DNA of 64,000 nucleotides from Aromatoleum bremense (GTDB lineage Bacteria; Pseudomonadota; Gammaproteobacteria; Burkholderiales; Rhodocyclaceae): NCBI RefSeq assembly GCF_017894365.1, contig NZ_CP059467.1, forward strand, positions 558,001 through 622,000. Reading direction: 5' to 3'. Position 1 is the first letter of the stretch; each line of letters starts with the position of its first letter. Of this stretch, positions 46,535 through 54,826 are shown piece after piece. The position numbers were made by a program, and so were the translations under genes. Below the pieces are notes generated by a model that worked only from the letters and a program-made list of their open reading frames with translations, ran no database searches and was not told the origin of the DNA.

Positions 46535-47566
46535 TCAGTTGTCGAGAAGCGTCTTGGCTTCCGCGAGGAGCCTCTGCCCATCGTAGCCTTTCGCGGTGAC
46601 TTCACGGACCCACTCCGTCGCGACCCCGTCCGAGGCCTTCTGCCATTTCTTCACTTCGTCCGCAGGCACCATATAGAACGTGTTCTTGTGATCCACGCCC
46701 GACTGGCGCCCGGTCAGCGTCACCTCGTCAAAAACCTTGCCCGCCCACGCCGACACGTCGGCACCGCTGTTGGCGTCGATGACCTTCTTCAGTTCCGCCG
46801 GCAGGCTGTCGTATTTCGCCGGATTCATCGCCAGCACGAAGGTCGTCGTCGACAGCAGCGGCATCGTCGGGTCGGTCTCGCTGTGATACTTCACGATCTC
46901 CTGCGCCTTGATCGCCGGCACCACTTCCCACGGCATCATTGCACCATCGATGACACCCTTGGCCAGGCTCTCCGAGACCTGGGGCATCGGCATCGGCACC
47001 GGCGTCCCGCCGAGTGCGGTCACCATTCTGGTGGCAAGACGGGTCGGGGCACGCAGTTTCATGCCATCGAAATCCGCCATCGTCCTGATCTGCTTCTTCG
47101 TCGTGTGCAGCGCCATTCCGGCAATGACGTGGAACATCAGCGGCCGTATGCCACGATATTCGTCAGTCGCATTTTTCGTTGCATAGGCCCACAACGCCCG
47201 GCTCGACTTTTCACCCGAGATACCCATGAACGGCAGTTCGAATACCTCGGACACGAGGAAGCGCCCCGCCTGGTAACCGGGAACTGCCCAGACGATGTCG
47301 GCGACGCCATCCTTGGCCTGGTCGAACAGTTGCGCCGGCGTCCCCCCCATCTGCATCGCCGGATAGATCTGGCATTTCAGCCGGCCTGCGGATTCCGTGC
47401 CGATCTTTGCGCACCACGGCTCGATGAGTTTCACCTGGGCATTCGACGACGGCGGCAGAAAGTGGTGCACGCGCAGCGTGACGACGCTGTCCCCTTGTGC
47501 GTGGGCGGCGCCGAACGTCATCAGGACGGATGCGAAAAGCGGTGTGAGCACGTTGCGAGTCTTCAT
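46535..47566 (-). CDS. TRAP transporter substrate-binding protein (DctP family)
   Basis: This 343-aa periplasmic protein has a signal peptide ending AHA (about residue 23). Typical DctP parts are VVTLRVHHFLPPSSNAQ, a Tyr/Gln-rich IYPAMQMGGTPAQLFDQAKD region, the carboxylate-binding Arg in MKLRAPTRLATRMV and DGAMMPWEVVPAIK. No DctQ or DctM membrane genes adjoin it, so it is an orphan whose permease must be elsewhere. The surroundings suggest an aromatic or other carboxylate ligand. It is 187 bp after the ligase gene and may be cotranscribed. Confidence 0.9.
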   Translation of the reverse strand: MKTRNVLTPLFASVLMTFGAAHAQGDSVVTLRVHHFLPPSSNAQVKLIEPWCAKIGTESAGRLKCQIYPAMQMGGTPAQLFDQAKDGVADIVWAVPGYQAGRFLVSEVFELPFMGISGEKSSRALWAYATKNATDEYRGIRPLMFHVIAGMALHTTKKQIRTMADFDGMKLRAPTRLATRMVTALGGTPVPMPMPQVSESLAKGVIDGAMMPWEVVPAIKAQEIVKYHSETDPTMPLLSTTTFVLAMNPAKYDSLPAELKKVIDANSGADVSAWAGKVFDEVTLTGRQSGVDHKNTFYMVPADEVKKWQKASDGVATEWVREVTAKGYDGQRLLAEAKTLLDN

Positions 47567-47753
47567 CGTTTTTCCTTTCTACACGTGGAATGAACCGGCT
47601 TCGGCTGGCAACCGACAGTCCGGACCAGATACAGCGGGACGACTAGGGAAACAGCAGCAACAGAAATGCGGATCGCGCCGCGTACCTGCGCACGGCCGCG
47701 AAGGGTTCGCATCGATGGCCCGGTGGCCACGGCAGCAGGTCGCGCGGCGTCTT

Positions 47754-49076
47754 TCAATCCTTTGGCCGCAGGTCGACAACGCGCTTTGCCTTGCCGACGA
47801 GGGTGCGCTCGATGCCGCCCCACTCGAGCACCCGCACTTCGGTACTGATGCCGATGCACGACTTGATTGCGTGCCGGACCTCGGCTTCGATCGCCTCGAT
47901 GCGGCGGCGGGGCAGCGTGCCGGAAATCTCGTGGCGCAGTTCGACATGGATCGTGAGCTGGTCCAGGTGCCCCTCCCGCGTCAGGCGAAGCTGATACTGG
48001 GCGGCGAGGTGCGGGTTCTTCAGCAATTGCTCCTCGATCTGCGTCGGGAACACATTGACGCCGCGGATGATCAGCATGTCGTCGCTGCGGCCGGTCACTT
48101 TTTCGATGCGACGCATGCTGCGCGCCGTCCCCGGCAACAGCCGCGTCAGGTCGCGCGTGCGGTAGCGGATGATCGGCAACGCCTCCTTCGTCAGCGAAGT
48201 CAGTACGAGCTCGCCGAATTCGCCGTCGGGTAGCACCTCCCCGGTGTCGGGGTCGACGATCTCCGGGTAAAAATGATCCTCCCAGACATGCAGGCCGTCC
48301 TTGGTGTCGATGCACTCGCACGCGACGCCGGGGCCGATCACTTCAGAGAGGCCATACGTGTCTATCGCATCGATGCCGAACCGTTCCTCGATTTCGCGGC
48401 GCATCGGGCTGCTCCAGGGTTCCGCGCCGAAGAGCCCGATTTTCAGCGAAGTCGTGCGCGGATCGATGCCCTGCCGCGTCATCTCGTCGGCGATCGTCAG
48501 GATGTACGACGGGGTCACGGAAATCACCGTCGGCTTGAAGTCCTGGATCAGCTGGACCTGTTTCTCGGTCTGCCCGCCGGACATCGGGATGACGGTCACG
48601 CCGAGCCGCTCGCCGCCCTGATGAAAACCCAGTCCGCCGGTGAACAGCCCGTAGCCGAACGCGTTGAGCATCATGTCGTCGGGCCCGACCCCGGCCGCCC
48701 GTATCGAGCGGGCGACGACGTCCGACCACATGTCGATGTCGTTCCTCGTGTAGCCGACGACCGTCGGCTTGCCCGTCGTCCCGCTTGAAGCATGCACGCG
48801 GACCACGTCGCGCATCGGCACCGCGAACATCCCGAACGGGTAGGTGTCACGCAAGTCGGATTTGTCGGTAAACGGGAATTTCGCGAGGTCGGAGAGTGAC
48901 CGGATGTCTGCGGGATGCACGCCCGCCACGTCGAACTTGCTGCGGTAGTGCCCGACATTCCCGTAGGCGTGGCCGAGCGACCACCGCATGCGTTCGAGCT
49001 GCAGCGCACCGATCTCGTCCCGGCTGGCGTTTTCGATCGGGTCCATTCCACCACGCATCCGCACGTCGAAATTCAT
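47754..49076 (-). CDS. phenylacetate-CoA ligase (PaaK/PadJ family)
   Basis: This 440-aa AMP-forming ligase of the PaaK family activates an arylacetate with ATP and CoA. It has the P-loop VRVHASSGTTGKPTVVGYT (about 88-106), YGLFTGGLGFHQGGE, GAEPWSSPMRREIEE, the DTYGLSEVIGPGVA adenylate motif, and the C-terminal GRSDDMLIIRGVNVFPTQIE hinge. The ATG at 49076 follows GGGAG. Its promoter carries the GTCAA-N6-TTGAC palindrome shared with fdhD. It would take phenylacetate from AOR and give phenylacetyl-CoA to the PadBC-like enzyme. A relative acting on other arylacetates is the alternative. Confidence 0.92.
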   Translation of the reverse strand: MNFDVRMRGGMDPIENASRDEIGALQLERMRWSLGHAYGNVGHYRSKFDVAGVHPADIRSLSDLAKFPFTDKSDLRDTYPFGMFAVPMRDVVRVHASSGTTGKPTVVGYTRNDIDMWSDVVARSIRAAGVGPDDMMLNAFGYGLFTGGLGFHQGGERLGVTVIPMSGGQTEKQVQLIQDFKPTVISVTPSYILTIADEMTRQGIDPRTTSLKIGLFGAEPWSSPMRREIEERFGIDAIDTYGLSEVIGPGVACECIDTKDGLHVWEDHFYPEIVDPDTGEVLPDGEFGELVLTSLTKEALPIIRYRTRDLTRLLPGTARSMRRIEKVTGRSDDMLIIRGVNVFPTQIEEQLLKNPHLAAQYQLRLTREGHLDQLTIHVELRHEISGTLPRRRIEAIEAEVRHAIKSCIGISTEVRVLEWGGIERTLVGKAKRVVDLRPKD

Positions 49077-49193
49077 CGAAATCTCCCCTCCCGGGCGTCG
49101 CGGATCCAACTTGCGGTCGCCGCCGCCGGCCTCGCCCGGTGAATGTGCAGGCCCCGGCAAGTCATCCTCGCCCACCACCGGGAATGCGTTCGA

Positions 49194-49233
49194 ATGATGG
49201 TTCACTCATGGAACATTGTCAAACGCGATTGAC
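49194..49233 (-). promoter_or_regulatory. ligase promoter with GTCAA-N6-TTGAC operator
   Basis: On minus, TTGACA (49217-49222) lies 17 bp from CATCAT (49194-49199), a sigma-70-like promoter. The -35 is the right half of the palindrome GTCAA-TCGCGT-TTGAC (49218-49233). This geometry is repeated at the fdhD promoter, implying a common repressor. Confidence 0.75.
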
Positions 49234-49377
49234 GACAAACCTTCAGGTACTGTCCTTCGGAACGTGATGCGAGTTGGCCCTGGCACCGGATATCTGCCGT
49301 GGCACTCGGCGCGCAGCATCCGGCGACCAATGAAGGCGGTTCGGCGGCGCGCCCGGCTTATCCTGTCGGCAGGGGAA

Positions 49378-49797
49378 TTACCAGGTTTTCTCGAGGATGC
49401 GCCGCAAGGACTCGACGTCCTTCTTGCCGATCCGGGCCTCGAGTTCCTGCTGGACGCTGTCCATCGTGCTTTCGGCGACAGCCAGCATCCGCAGGCCGGC
49501 GTCGCTGAACTTCACCAGCTTCATCCGCTTGTCGAACGCGCATTCCTCGAATTCGACCACGCCGTGACGCATCGCCTCGTGGATCGTCACGTGCACCGCC
49601 TGCCTCGAAATCGACAAGCGGCGCGCGAGTTCGGGAATGCTCACGGGCCGGCGCCCCATGTGAGCAAACAAACGAACCATCGCCGGCGTCACGAAACCGT
49701 ACCCCTTCGTCGCGGCGCCGCTGAAAACGCGCTCTTCGAACCATTCGGAGCGCATCAGCAGCAGTTGCCGCAAACTCTTTTTTTTCTTCGACTCCAT
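49378..49797 (-). CDS. MarR family transcriptional regulator
   Basis: This 139-aa winged-helix protein of the MarR family has recognition helix region SIPELARRLSISRQAVHVTI (about 53-72) and wing FDKRMKLVKFSDAG, where the family has D-x-R. A Lys-rich N-terminus precedes it. It lies between the ligase and fdhD genes and is the natural candidate to bind the GTCAA-N6-TTGAC operators upstream of both. The ligand may be an aryl-CoA or arylacetate. The gene reads toward the ligase, 145 bp from its operator, and away from fdhD. Confidence 0.88.
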   Translation of the reverse strand: MESKKKKSLRQLLLMRSEWFEERVFSGAATKGYGFVTPAMVRLFAHMGRRPVSIPELARRLSISRQAVHVTIHEAMRHGVVEFEECAFDKRMKLVKFSDAGLRMLAVAESTMDSVQQELEARIGKKDVESLRRILEKTW

Positions 49798-50328
49798 GGC
49801 GTTTCACAATGATGGATCAAGTGGGGGGCGGCGTCCGTTCAGCTCGAGCCGGGGGCCGGGCGCTCGCGCATCCGGCCGGATACGCACGTTCGTGCAAGCC
49901 ATTGTACCCAGCAAATACAGCGATCGGCTGCTGCCCGCACCGATGACGAGCGAGAGCCCGTAGCTGCGCTCCCGTGACGGCAAGGACCCGGCTTTCCCCG
50001 ACAGGTCGACCGCCAGCACGGCACCTCCTCGCTCACCGCGATCGAATCCCTAGCGGCGTCACGTGGCCAACACTTCTGTGGCAGACCACATTGCATGCCA
50101 CTGCGCCGCTTGCGAGCCGTCACGTTCAAATAGCATTTTTCGTCAACATACATTGACGTTATGAGGAAATTGAGCAATTATTTATGAACGGACATTCATT
50201 CACTATGATGCTGCTGATGACAACGTTCGCCAGCAATGAATTCCGGCCTGCCGCGTCACCATGCGAGGTGGTTGAAGAAAGGGTTTTCTCGACGGCCTGG
50301 GCACCAATCGCCCGGCGAGGAGATGTTG
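49798..50328. other. marR-fdhD intergenic region
   Basis: I see no gene here. The frames are GC-shadow-like and lack start signals. The distal part (50102-50235) is AT-richer and holds the fdhD promoter and palindromic operator; the proximal 300 bp show nothing else recognisable. The promoter of marR must lie near 49800-49900, but no clear hexamers were found. Confidence 0.6.
50142..50181 (+). promoter_or_regulatory. fdhD promoter with GTCAA-N6-TTGAC operator
   Basis: TTGACG (50153-50158) is 17 bp from AATTAT (50176-50181). The -35 is the right half of GTCAA-CATACA-TTGAC (50142-50157). This matches the operator/promoter overlap at the ligase gene, 0.9 kb away. Confidence 0.78.
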
Positions 50329-51141
50329 ATGATGGAAGCTGCACCCATTGAAGCAGCACACAACGACTACCGGGTTGATCGCTGGACCAACGGAATAGCG
50401 GTGTCGGCAACGGATCCCGTCGCCGAGGAGGTTCCTGTCGCCCTCGTCTACAACGGTATCGCCCACGCGGTGATGCTGGCCACGCCGCAGGACCTCGAAG
50501 ACTTCGCGATCGGATTCAGCCTGAGCGAATGCATCGTCGAGCGCCGTGACGAGATCTACGACCTCGAAGTGGCGGTGCGCGACAACGGCATCGAAATCCG
50601 GATCGATGTCGCCACCGCCCGCGCCTTTGCCCTCAGAGTGCATCGTCGGACGATGGCCGGGCGCACCGGCTGCGGCCTGTGCGGCAGCGAGAGCCTGGAT
50701 CGGTTCGATCGCAGATCGAGCGTGGTCCGAGCTTCCGCCGCGCTTTCGGCCACTGCCTTGTCCCTCGCCCAGTCACAGCTCGGTGATATGCAGAGCCTGT
50801 TCCAATTGACTGGCGCGGTGCATGCCGCTGCGTGGTGCAATGTTGCCGGCGATATCCAGCTGCTGCGCGAGGACGTCGGCCGGCACAACGCGCTCGACAA
50901 GCTGATCGGTGCGGTCGCGGCGCAGGGCGACGGCTTCGGCGACGGCTTCGTGCTGATGACGAGCCGCGCGAGCTACGAGATCGTGCAGAAGGCCGCCTCG
51001 GTCGGCATCGCGGTCGTCGCCGCGGTGTCGGCCCCGACCGGCATGGCGGTGCGCCTGGCCGAGGCGGCCGGGGTCACATTGATCGGGTTTGCACGCGGCG
51101 CGCGCCACAGCGTGTATTCGCACCCGCAACGCATTCATTGA
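50329..51141 (+). CDS. fdhD: FdhD sulfurtransferase for molybdoenzyme activation
   Basis: FdhD (270 aa) passes sulfur from the cysteine desulfurase to the bis-MGD cofactor so that enzymes of the formate dehydrogenase class become active. The CGLCG motif gives Cys115 and Cys118, equal to the E. coli CxxC. The C-terminal LREDVGRHNALDKLIGA and FVLMTSRASYEIVQKAA blocks are conserved. The ATG at 50329 (or 50332) suits GAGGAG upstream. It is 13 bp before the PadB-like gene, so the sulfuration factor and its likely client are cotranscribed. Confidence 0.94.
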   Translation: MMEAAPIEAAHNDYRVDRWTNGIAVSATDPVAEEVPVALVYNGIAHAVMLATPQDLEDFAIGFSLSECIVERRDEIYDLEVAVRDNGIEIRIDVATARAFALRVHRRTMAGRTGCGLCGSESLDRFDRRSSVVRASAALSATALSLAQSQLGDMQSLFQLTGAVHAAAWCNVAGDIQLLREDVGRHNALDKLIGAVAAQGDGFGDGFVLMTSRASYEIVQKAASVGIAVVAAVSAPTGMAVRLAEAAGVTLIGFARGARHSVYSHPQRIH

Positions 51142-51154
51142 GGTGAGGAACACC

Positions 51155-53908
51155 ATGACGCTTGCCCCCAAGCCGCAGTCGGTCGCCAAAGTCCCGAGCT
51201 ACTGCTACAACTGCGTCGCCGGCCCGGACTTCATGACGGTGAAAGTCGTCGACGGCGTCGCGACCGAAATCGAGCCGAATTTCGCCGCCGAGGACGTGCA
51301 TCCGGCGCGCGGGCGCGTGTGCGTGAAGGCTTACGGGCTGGTGCAAAAGACCTACAACCCGCACCGCGTGCTGCAGCCGATGAAGCGCACGAACCCGAAG
51401 AAGGGGCGCGACGAGGATCCCGGCTTCGTGCCGGTGTCGTGGGACGAGGCGCTCGATCTGGTCGCCGCCAAACTCACCGCGACGCGCGCGAAGGGGCTGA
51501 CCGACGAGGCCGGGCTGCCGCGGCTCGCAGCGAGCTTCGGCCACGGCGGCACGCCCGGCATGTACATGGGCACCCTTCCCGCGTTCCTCGCCGCGTGGGG
51601 CCCGATCGACTACAGCTTCGGTTCAGGACAAGGGGTGAAATGCACCCACTCCGAGCACCTGTACGGCGAGTTCTGGCATCGCGCATTCACGGTCGCGGCC
51701 GACACGCCGCTCGCGGACTACGTGATCTCGATCGGCTCGAACGTCGAGGCCTCCGGCGGCCCGTGCGCGGTGACGCGTCACGCGGGGGCGCGCGTGCGCG
51801 GCTACAAGCGCGTGCAGGTCGAGCCGCACCTGTCGGTGACCGGCGCGTGCTCGGCCGAATGGGTGCCGATCCGGCCGAAGACCGACCCGGCGTTCATGTT
51901 CGCGCTGATCCACGTGCTGGTGTGCGAACAGGGGCTGGACAAGCTCGACGTGCCGTTCCTGCGCGATCGCACCTCGTCGCCGTATCTCGTCGGCCCCGAT
52001 GGCCTGTACCTGCGCGACGCGGCGAGCGCCAAGCCGCTGCTGTGGGACGAGGCGAGCGGGCGCGCCGTGCCCTTCGATACGCCGGGCGTGGTGCCGGCGG
52101 TGGCCGGGTGCTTTGCCGTGGCCGGTGCCGTGAGCGTCGACGCCGACGACGTGCGTCGCGAGATGGGCGCGGTCGACGGCAAGACCGCGTACACGATGCT
52201 CGTCGAGCACATGAAGAAATACACCCCGGAATGGGCGGCGGGCGTGTGCGACGTGCCGGCCGCAACGATCCGGCGCATCGCCAACGAATACCTCGAAGCC
52301 GCGTCGATCGGCGCGACGATCGACATCGACGGCCGGACCTTGCCGCTGCGCCCGGTCGCGGTGACGCTCGGCAAGTCGGTCAACAACGGCTGGGGTGCGT
52401 TCGAATGCTGCTGGGCGCGGACGCTCCTTGCGACCCTCGTCGGCGCGCTCGAGAACCCCGGCGGCACGCTCGGCACGACGGTGCGGCTGAACCGGCCCAA
52501 TGACGATCGGCTCGCGAGCGTCAAGCCGGGGGACGACGGTTTCATGACGCAAAACCTGAATCCCACCGACAAGGCAAACTGGATCGGCCGGCCCACGGGT
52601 CGTAATGCCCATCGGACCCTGGTTCCCATCGTTGGCCATTCGGCCTGGAGCCAGGCGCTGGGCCCGACGCAACTGGCGTGGATGCACCTGCGCGAGGTGC
52701 CCAGCGACTGGTCGATGCCCGTGCCGACGCTGCCCGACGTGTGGTTCGTCTATCGCTCGAACCCGGCGATCTCGTTCTGGGACACGCCGACCCTGGTCGA
52801 CACGATCGCGACGTTCCCGTTCACGGTGTGCTTCGCCTACACGGTCGATGAAACCAACTGGATGGCCGACGTGCTGCTGCCCGAGGCGACCGATCTCGAG
52901 TCGTTGCAGATGATCAAGGTCGGCGGCACGAAGTTCGTCGAGCAGTTCTGGGAGCACCGCGGCGTCGTGCTGCGCCAGCCCGCGGTCGCGCCGCAGGGCG
53001 AGGCGCGCGACTTCACGTGGATCAGCACGGAACTGGCGAAGCGCACCGGGCTGCTCGAAGGCTACAACACGGCGCTCAACCGCGGCGCCGGGGGCGGGGC
53101 GCCGTTGAAAGGCGAGCAGTACGACCATACCCTCGACCCGAGCCGGGAACATGGCGTCGAGGCGATCTGGGACGCGATCTGCAAGGCGTCTTCCGCGAGC
53201 CTGTCGCACGGGGTCGAGACGCACGACCTCGAATGGTTCAAGGAGCACGGCTTCTACACCGTGCCGATGTCGAAGTTCGACTGGTACCTCACGCCGACGA
53301 TGGAGAAACAGGGCCTCCGCTACGAGATGCCGTACCAGGAGCGGTTGCTGCGGATCGGCCGGGAACTGGGCAACCGGCTGCACGAACAGAAGATGCACTG
53401 GTGGGACGCGCAGCTCTCCGAATACACGGCGCTGCCCGAGTGGCACGACGTGCCCGGGCGCTGGACCGAGCAGCTCAAAAATGCCGGCGCCAACCCGGAC
53501 GACTTCCCGCTGTGGCTGCTCGCGACCAAGAGCATGCAGTACCACACCGGCGGCAACGTCTCGATCGCGCTGATGCGCGAAGTCGCGCAGAACGTGCGCG
53601 GCCACACCGGCGTGATCATCAACGCGGGCACTGCCAAGCGCCTCGGCATCAATGAGGGCGACCGCGTCGAGATCCGCTCGCACATCGGCGCGACCTACGG
53701 TGACGCGGTGCTCGCGCAGGGCGTGCGCCCGGACACCTTGGTGATCCTCGGCCAGTTCGACCACTGGGCGACGCCTTTCGCCAAGGACTTCGGCATGCCG
53801 AGCCTCAACACGATCGCGCCGATGTCGCTCGAGCTGACGGACGCGACCGGCTCGGGCTCGGACATCGTGCGCGTTGCGCTGCGCAAGGTTGAACGCAAGG
53901 AGAAATGA
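51155..53908 (+). CDS. PadB-like molybdopterin oxidoreductase, catalytic subunit
   Basis: This 917-aa enzyme of the DMSO reductase family binds bis-MGD. The N-terminal iron-sulfur motif is unusual: Cys17 and Cys20 (CYNC), then Pro24-Asp25 where a third Cys is expected, and Cys56 (GRVCVKAYG). The segment KCTHSEHLYGEFW (Cys163) is a candidate metal-ligand region. C-terminal molybdopterin binding includes GTAKRLGINEGDRVEI. Its neighbours (arylacetate-CoA ligase, FdhD, PadC-like subunit) suggest phenylacetyl-CoA:acceptor oxidoreductase (PadB). It has no Tat signal, so it is cytoplasmic. The exact substrate is inference. Confidence 0.8.
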   Translation: MTLAPKPQSVAKVPSYCYNCVAGPDFMTVKVVDGVATEIEPNFAAEDVHPARGRVCVKAYGLVQKTYNPHRVLQPMKRTNPKKGRDEDPGFVPVSWDEALDLVAAKLTATRAKGLTDEAGLPRLAASFGHGGTPGMYMGTLPAFLAAWGPIDYSFGSGQGVKCTHSEHLYGEFWHRAFTVAADTPLADYVISIGSNVEASGGPCAVTRHAGARVRGYKRVQVEPHLSVTGACSAEWVPIRPKTDPAFMFALIHVLVCEQGLDKLDVPFLRDRTSSPYLVGPDGLYLRDAASAKPLLWDEASGRAVPFDTPGVVPAVAGCFAVAGAVSVDADDVRREMGAVDGKTAYTMLVEHMKKYTPEWAAGVCDVPAATIRRIANEYLEAASIGATIDIDGRTLPLRPVAVTLGKSVNNGWGAFECCWARTLLATLVGALENPGGTLGTTVRLNRPNDDRLASVKPGDDGFMTQNLNPTDKANWIGRPTGRNAHRTLVPIVGHSAWSQALGPTQLAWMHLREVPSDWSMPVPTLPDVWFVYRSNPAISFWDTPTLVDTIATFPFTVCFAYTVDETNWMADVLLPEATDLESLQMIKVGGTKFVEQFWEHRGVVLRQPAVAPQGEARDFTWISTELAKRTGLLEGYNTALNRGAGGGAPLKGEQYDHTLDPSREHGVEAIWDAICKASSASLSHGVETHDLEWFKEHGFYTVPMSKFDWYLTPTMEKQGLRYEMPYQERLLRIGRELGNRLHEQKMHWWDAQLSEYTALPEWHDVPGRWTEQLKNAGANPDDFPLWLLATKSMQYHTGGNVSIALMREVAQNVRGHTGVIINAGTAKRLGINEGDRVEIRSHIGATYGDAVLAQGVRPDTLVILGQFDHWATPFAKDFGMPSLNTIAPMSLELTDATGSGSDIVRVALRKVERKEK

Positions 53909-53949
53909 TGAACCCCCACGCTTGCACTTTCAGCGCTGCGCTAGGCAGT

Positions 53950-54050
53950 GCCGGCTTTGCACAGCCGGCCCGTTCCGCCGGCGCGGAGCTGCGCTCCACG
54001 AAGCCCCGGCTCCACCCCCCCAAGGGGGCGGCGACCTCCCTTCGGGCGGC
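53950..54050. repeat. mosaic of GC hairpins between padB- and padC-like genes
   Basis: Within 157 bp between the two subunit genes are consecutive small palindromes: GCCGGCT/AGCCGGC (53950-53969), GGAGC/GCTCC (53985-53997), CCCCC/GGGGG near 54014-54028, and CCC-TTC-GGG near 54038. It looks like a REP-type interspersed element seen in related genomes (recollection, not searched). Confidence 0.6.
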
Positions 54051-54065
54051 CGTGCGGGAGATCGT

Positions 54066-54713
54066 ATGACCCGCTACGTGATGGCCATCGACCTGCGCCG
54101 CTGCGTCGGCTGCCAGACCTGTACCGCGGCGTGCAAGAACGCCAACGCGACGCCCCCGGGCGTGCAGTGGCGGCGCGTGCTCGATATCGAATCGGGCGAA
54201 TTTCCCGACGTGCGCCGCAGCTTCGTGCCGATCTCGTGCATGCACTGCGACGAGCCGCCGTGCGAGGAAGTGTGCCCGACCACGGCGACGAAAAAGCGCG
54301 CCGACGGGCTGGTGACTATCGACTACGACACCTGCATCGGCTGCGCGAACTGCGTGATGGCCTGTCCGTACGAGGCGCGCTCGATCGTGCACGAGGCGAA
54401 GTTCGCCTACGGCGACACGCCGATCAAGTCGGAAGCGGTGCGCTTCGATGCGGCGCGGATCTCGGTGTCGATGAAATGCACGTTCTGCGTCGATCGCATC
54501 GACGAGGCGGCGAGAACCGGCCAGGTGCCCGGGCGCGACCCGGACGTCACGCCGGCATGCGTCAATTCCTGCATCTCGGGGGCGATGAGCTTCGGTGACC
54601 TCGACGACCCGACGAGCAACGTGAGCCGGCTGCTCGCCGAGACGCAATCGTTTCGCATGCACGAGGAACTCGGCACGGGCCCCGGCGTGTATTACATCTG
54701 GGACAAGGGGTGA
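54066..54713 (+). CDS. PadC-like iron-sulfur subunit
   Basis: This 215-aa DmsB/NrfC-like electron-transfer subunit holds four [4Fe-4S] clusters. Cys sets are CVGCQTCTAAC (13-23), CMHCDEPPCEEVC, CIGCANCVMAC, and CTFCVDR with later Cys residues in PACVNSC. The family normally docks to a NrfD-type membrane subunit. None is encoded next door; the following gene is a helicase on the other strand. GGGAG precedes the ATG at 54066. The pair resembles PadBC without PadD, so electron delivery would need a subunit from elsewhere. Confidence 0.9.
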   Translation: MTRYVMAIDLRRCVGCQTCTAACKNANATPPGVQWRRVLDIESGEFPDVRRSFVPISCMHCDEPPCEEVCPTTATKKRADGLVTIDYDTCIGCANCVMACPYEARSIVHEAKFAYGDTPIKSEAVRFDAARISVSMKCTFCVDRIDEAARTGQVPGRDPDVTPACVNSCISGAMSFGDLDDPTSNVSRLLAETQSFRMHEELGTGPGVYYIWDKG

Positions 54714-54826
54714 AGGCGGGGGTGAAAGCGGGGATGAACGCCCTGGCGAGATAACGGAGACCGGCCGATCGGTCGGCGACGATCCCGCCACAGGCGCTGC
54801 CGATCGCCTGCCTGTGCAAACGCCGC

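Noticed and set aside
49804..50177. Short minus-strand frames upstream of marR
   Set aside because: They overlap one another in different frames, lack start signals and cross the fdhD operator region.
53909..54065. A missing small subunit gene between the PadB- and PadC-like genes
   Set aside because: The 157 bp contain hairpins only. No frame codes for a membrane protein.
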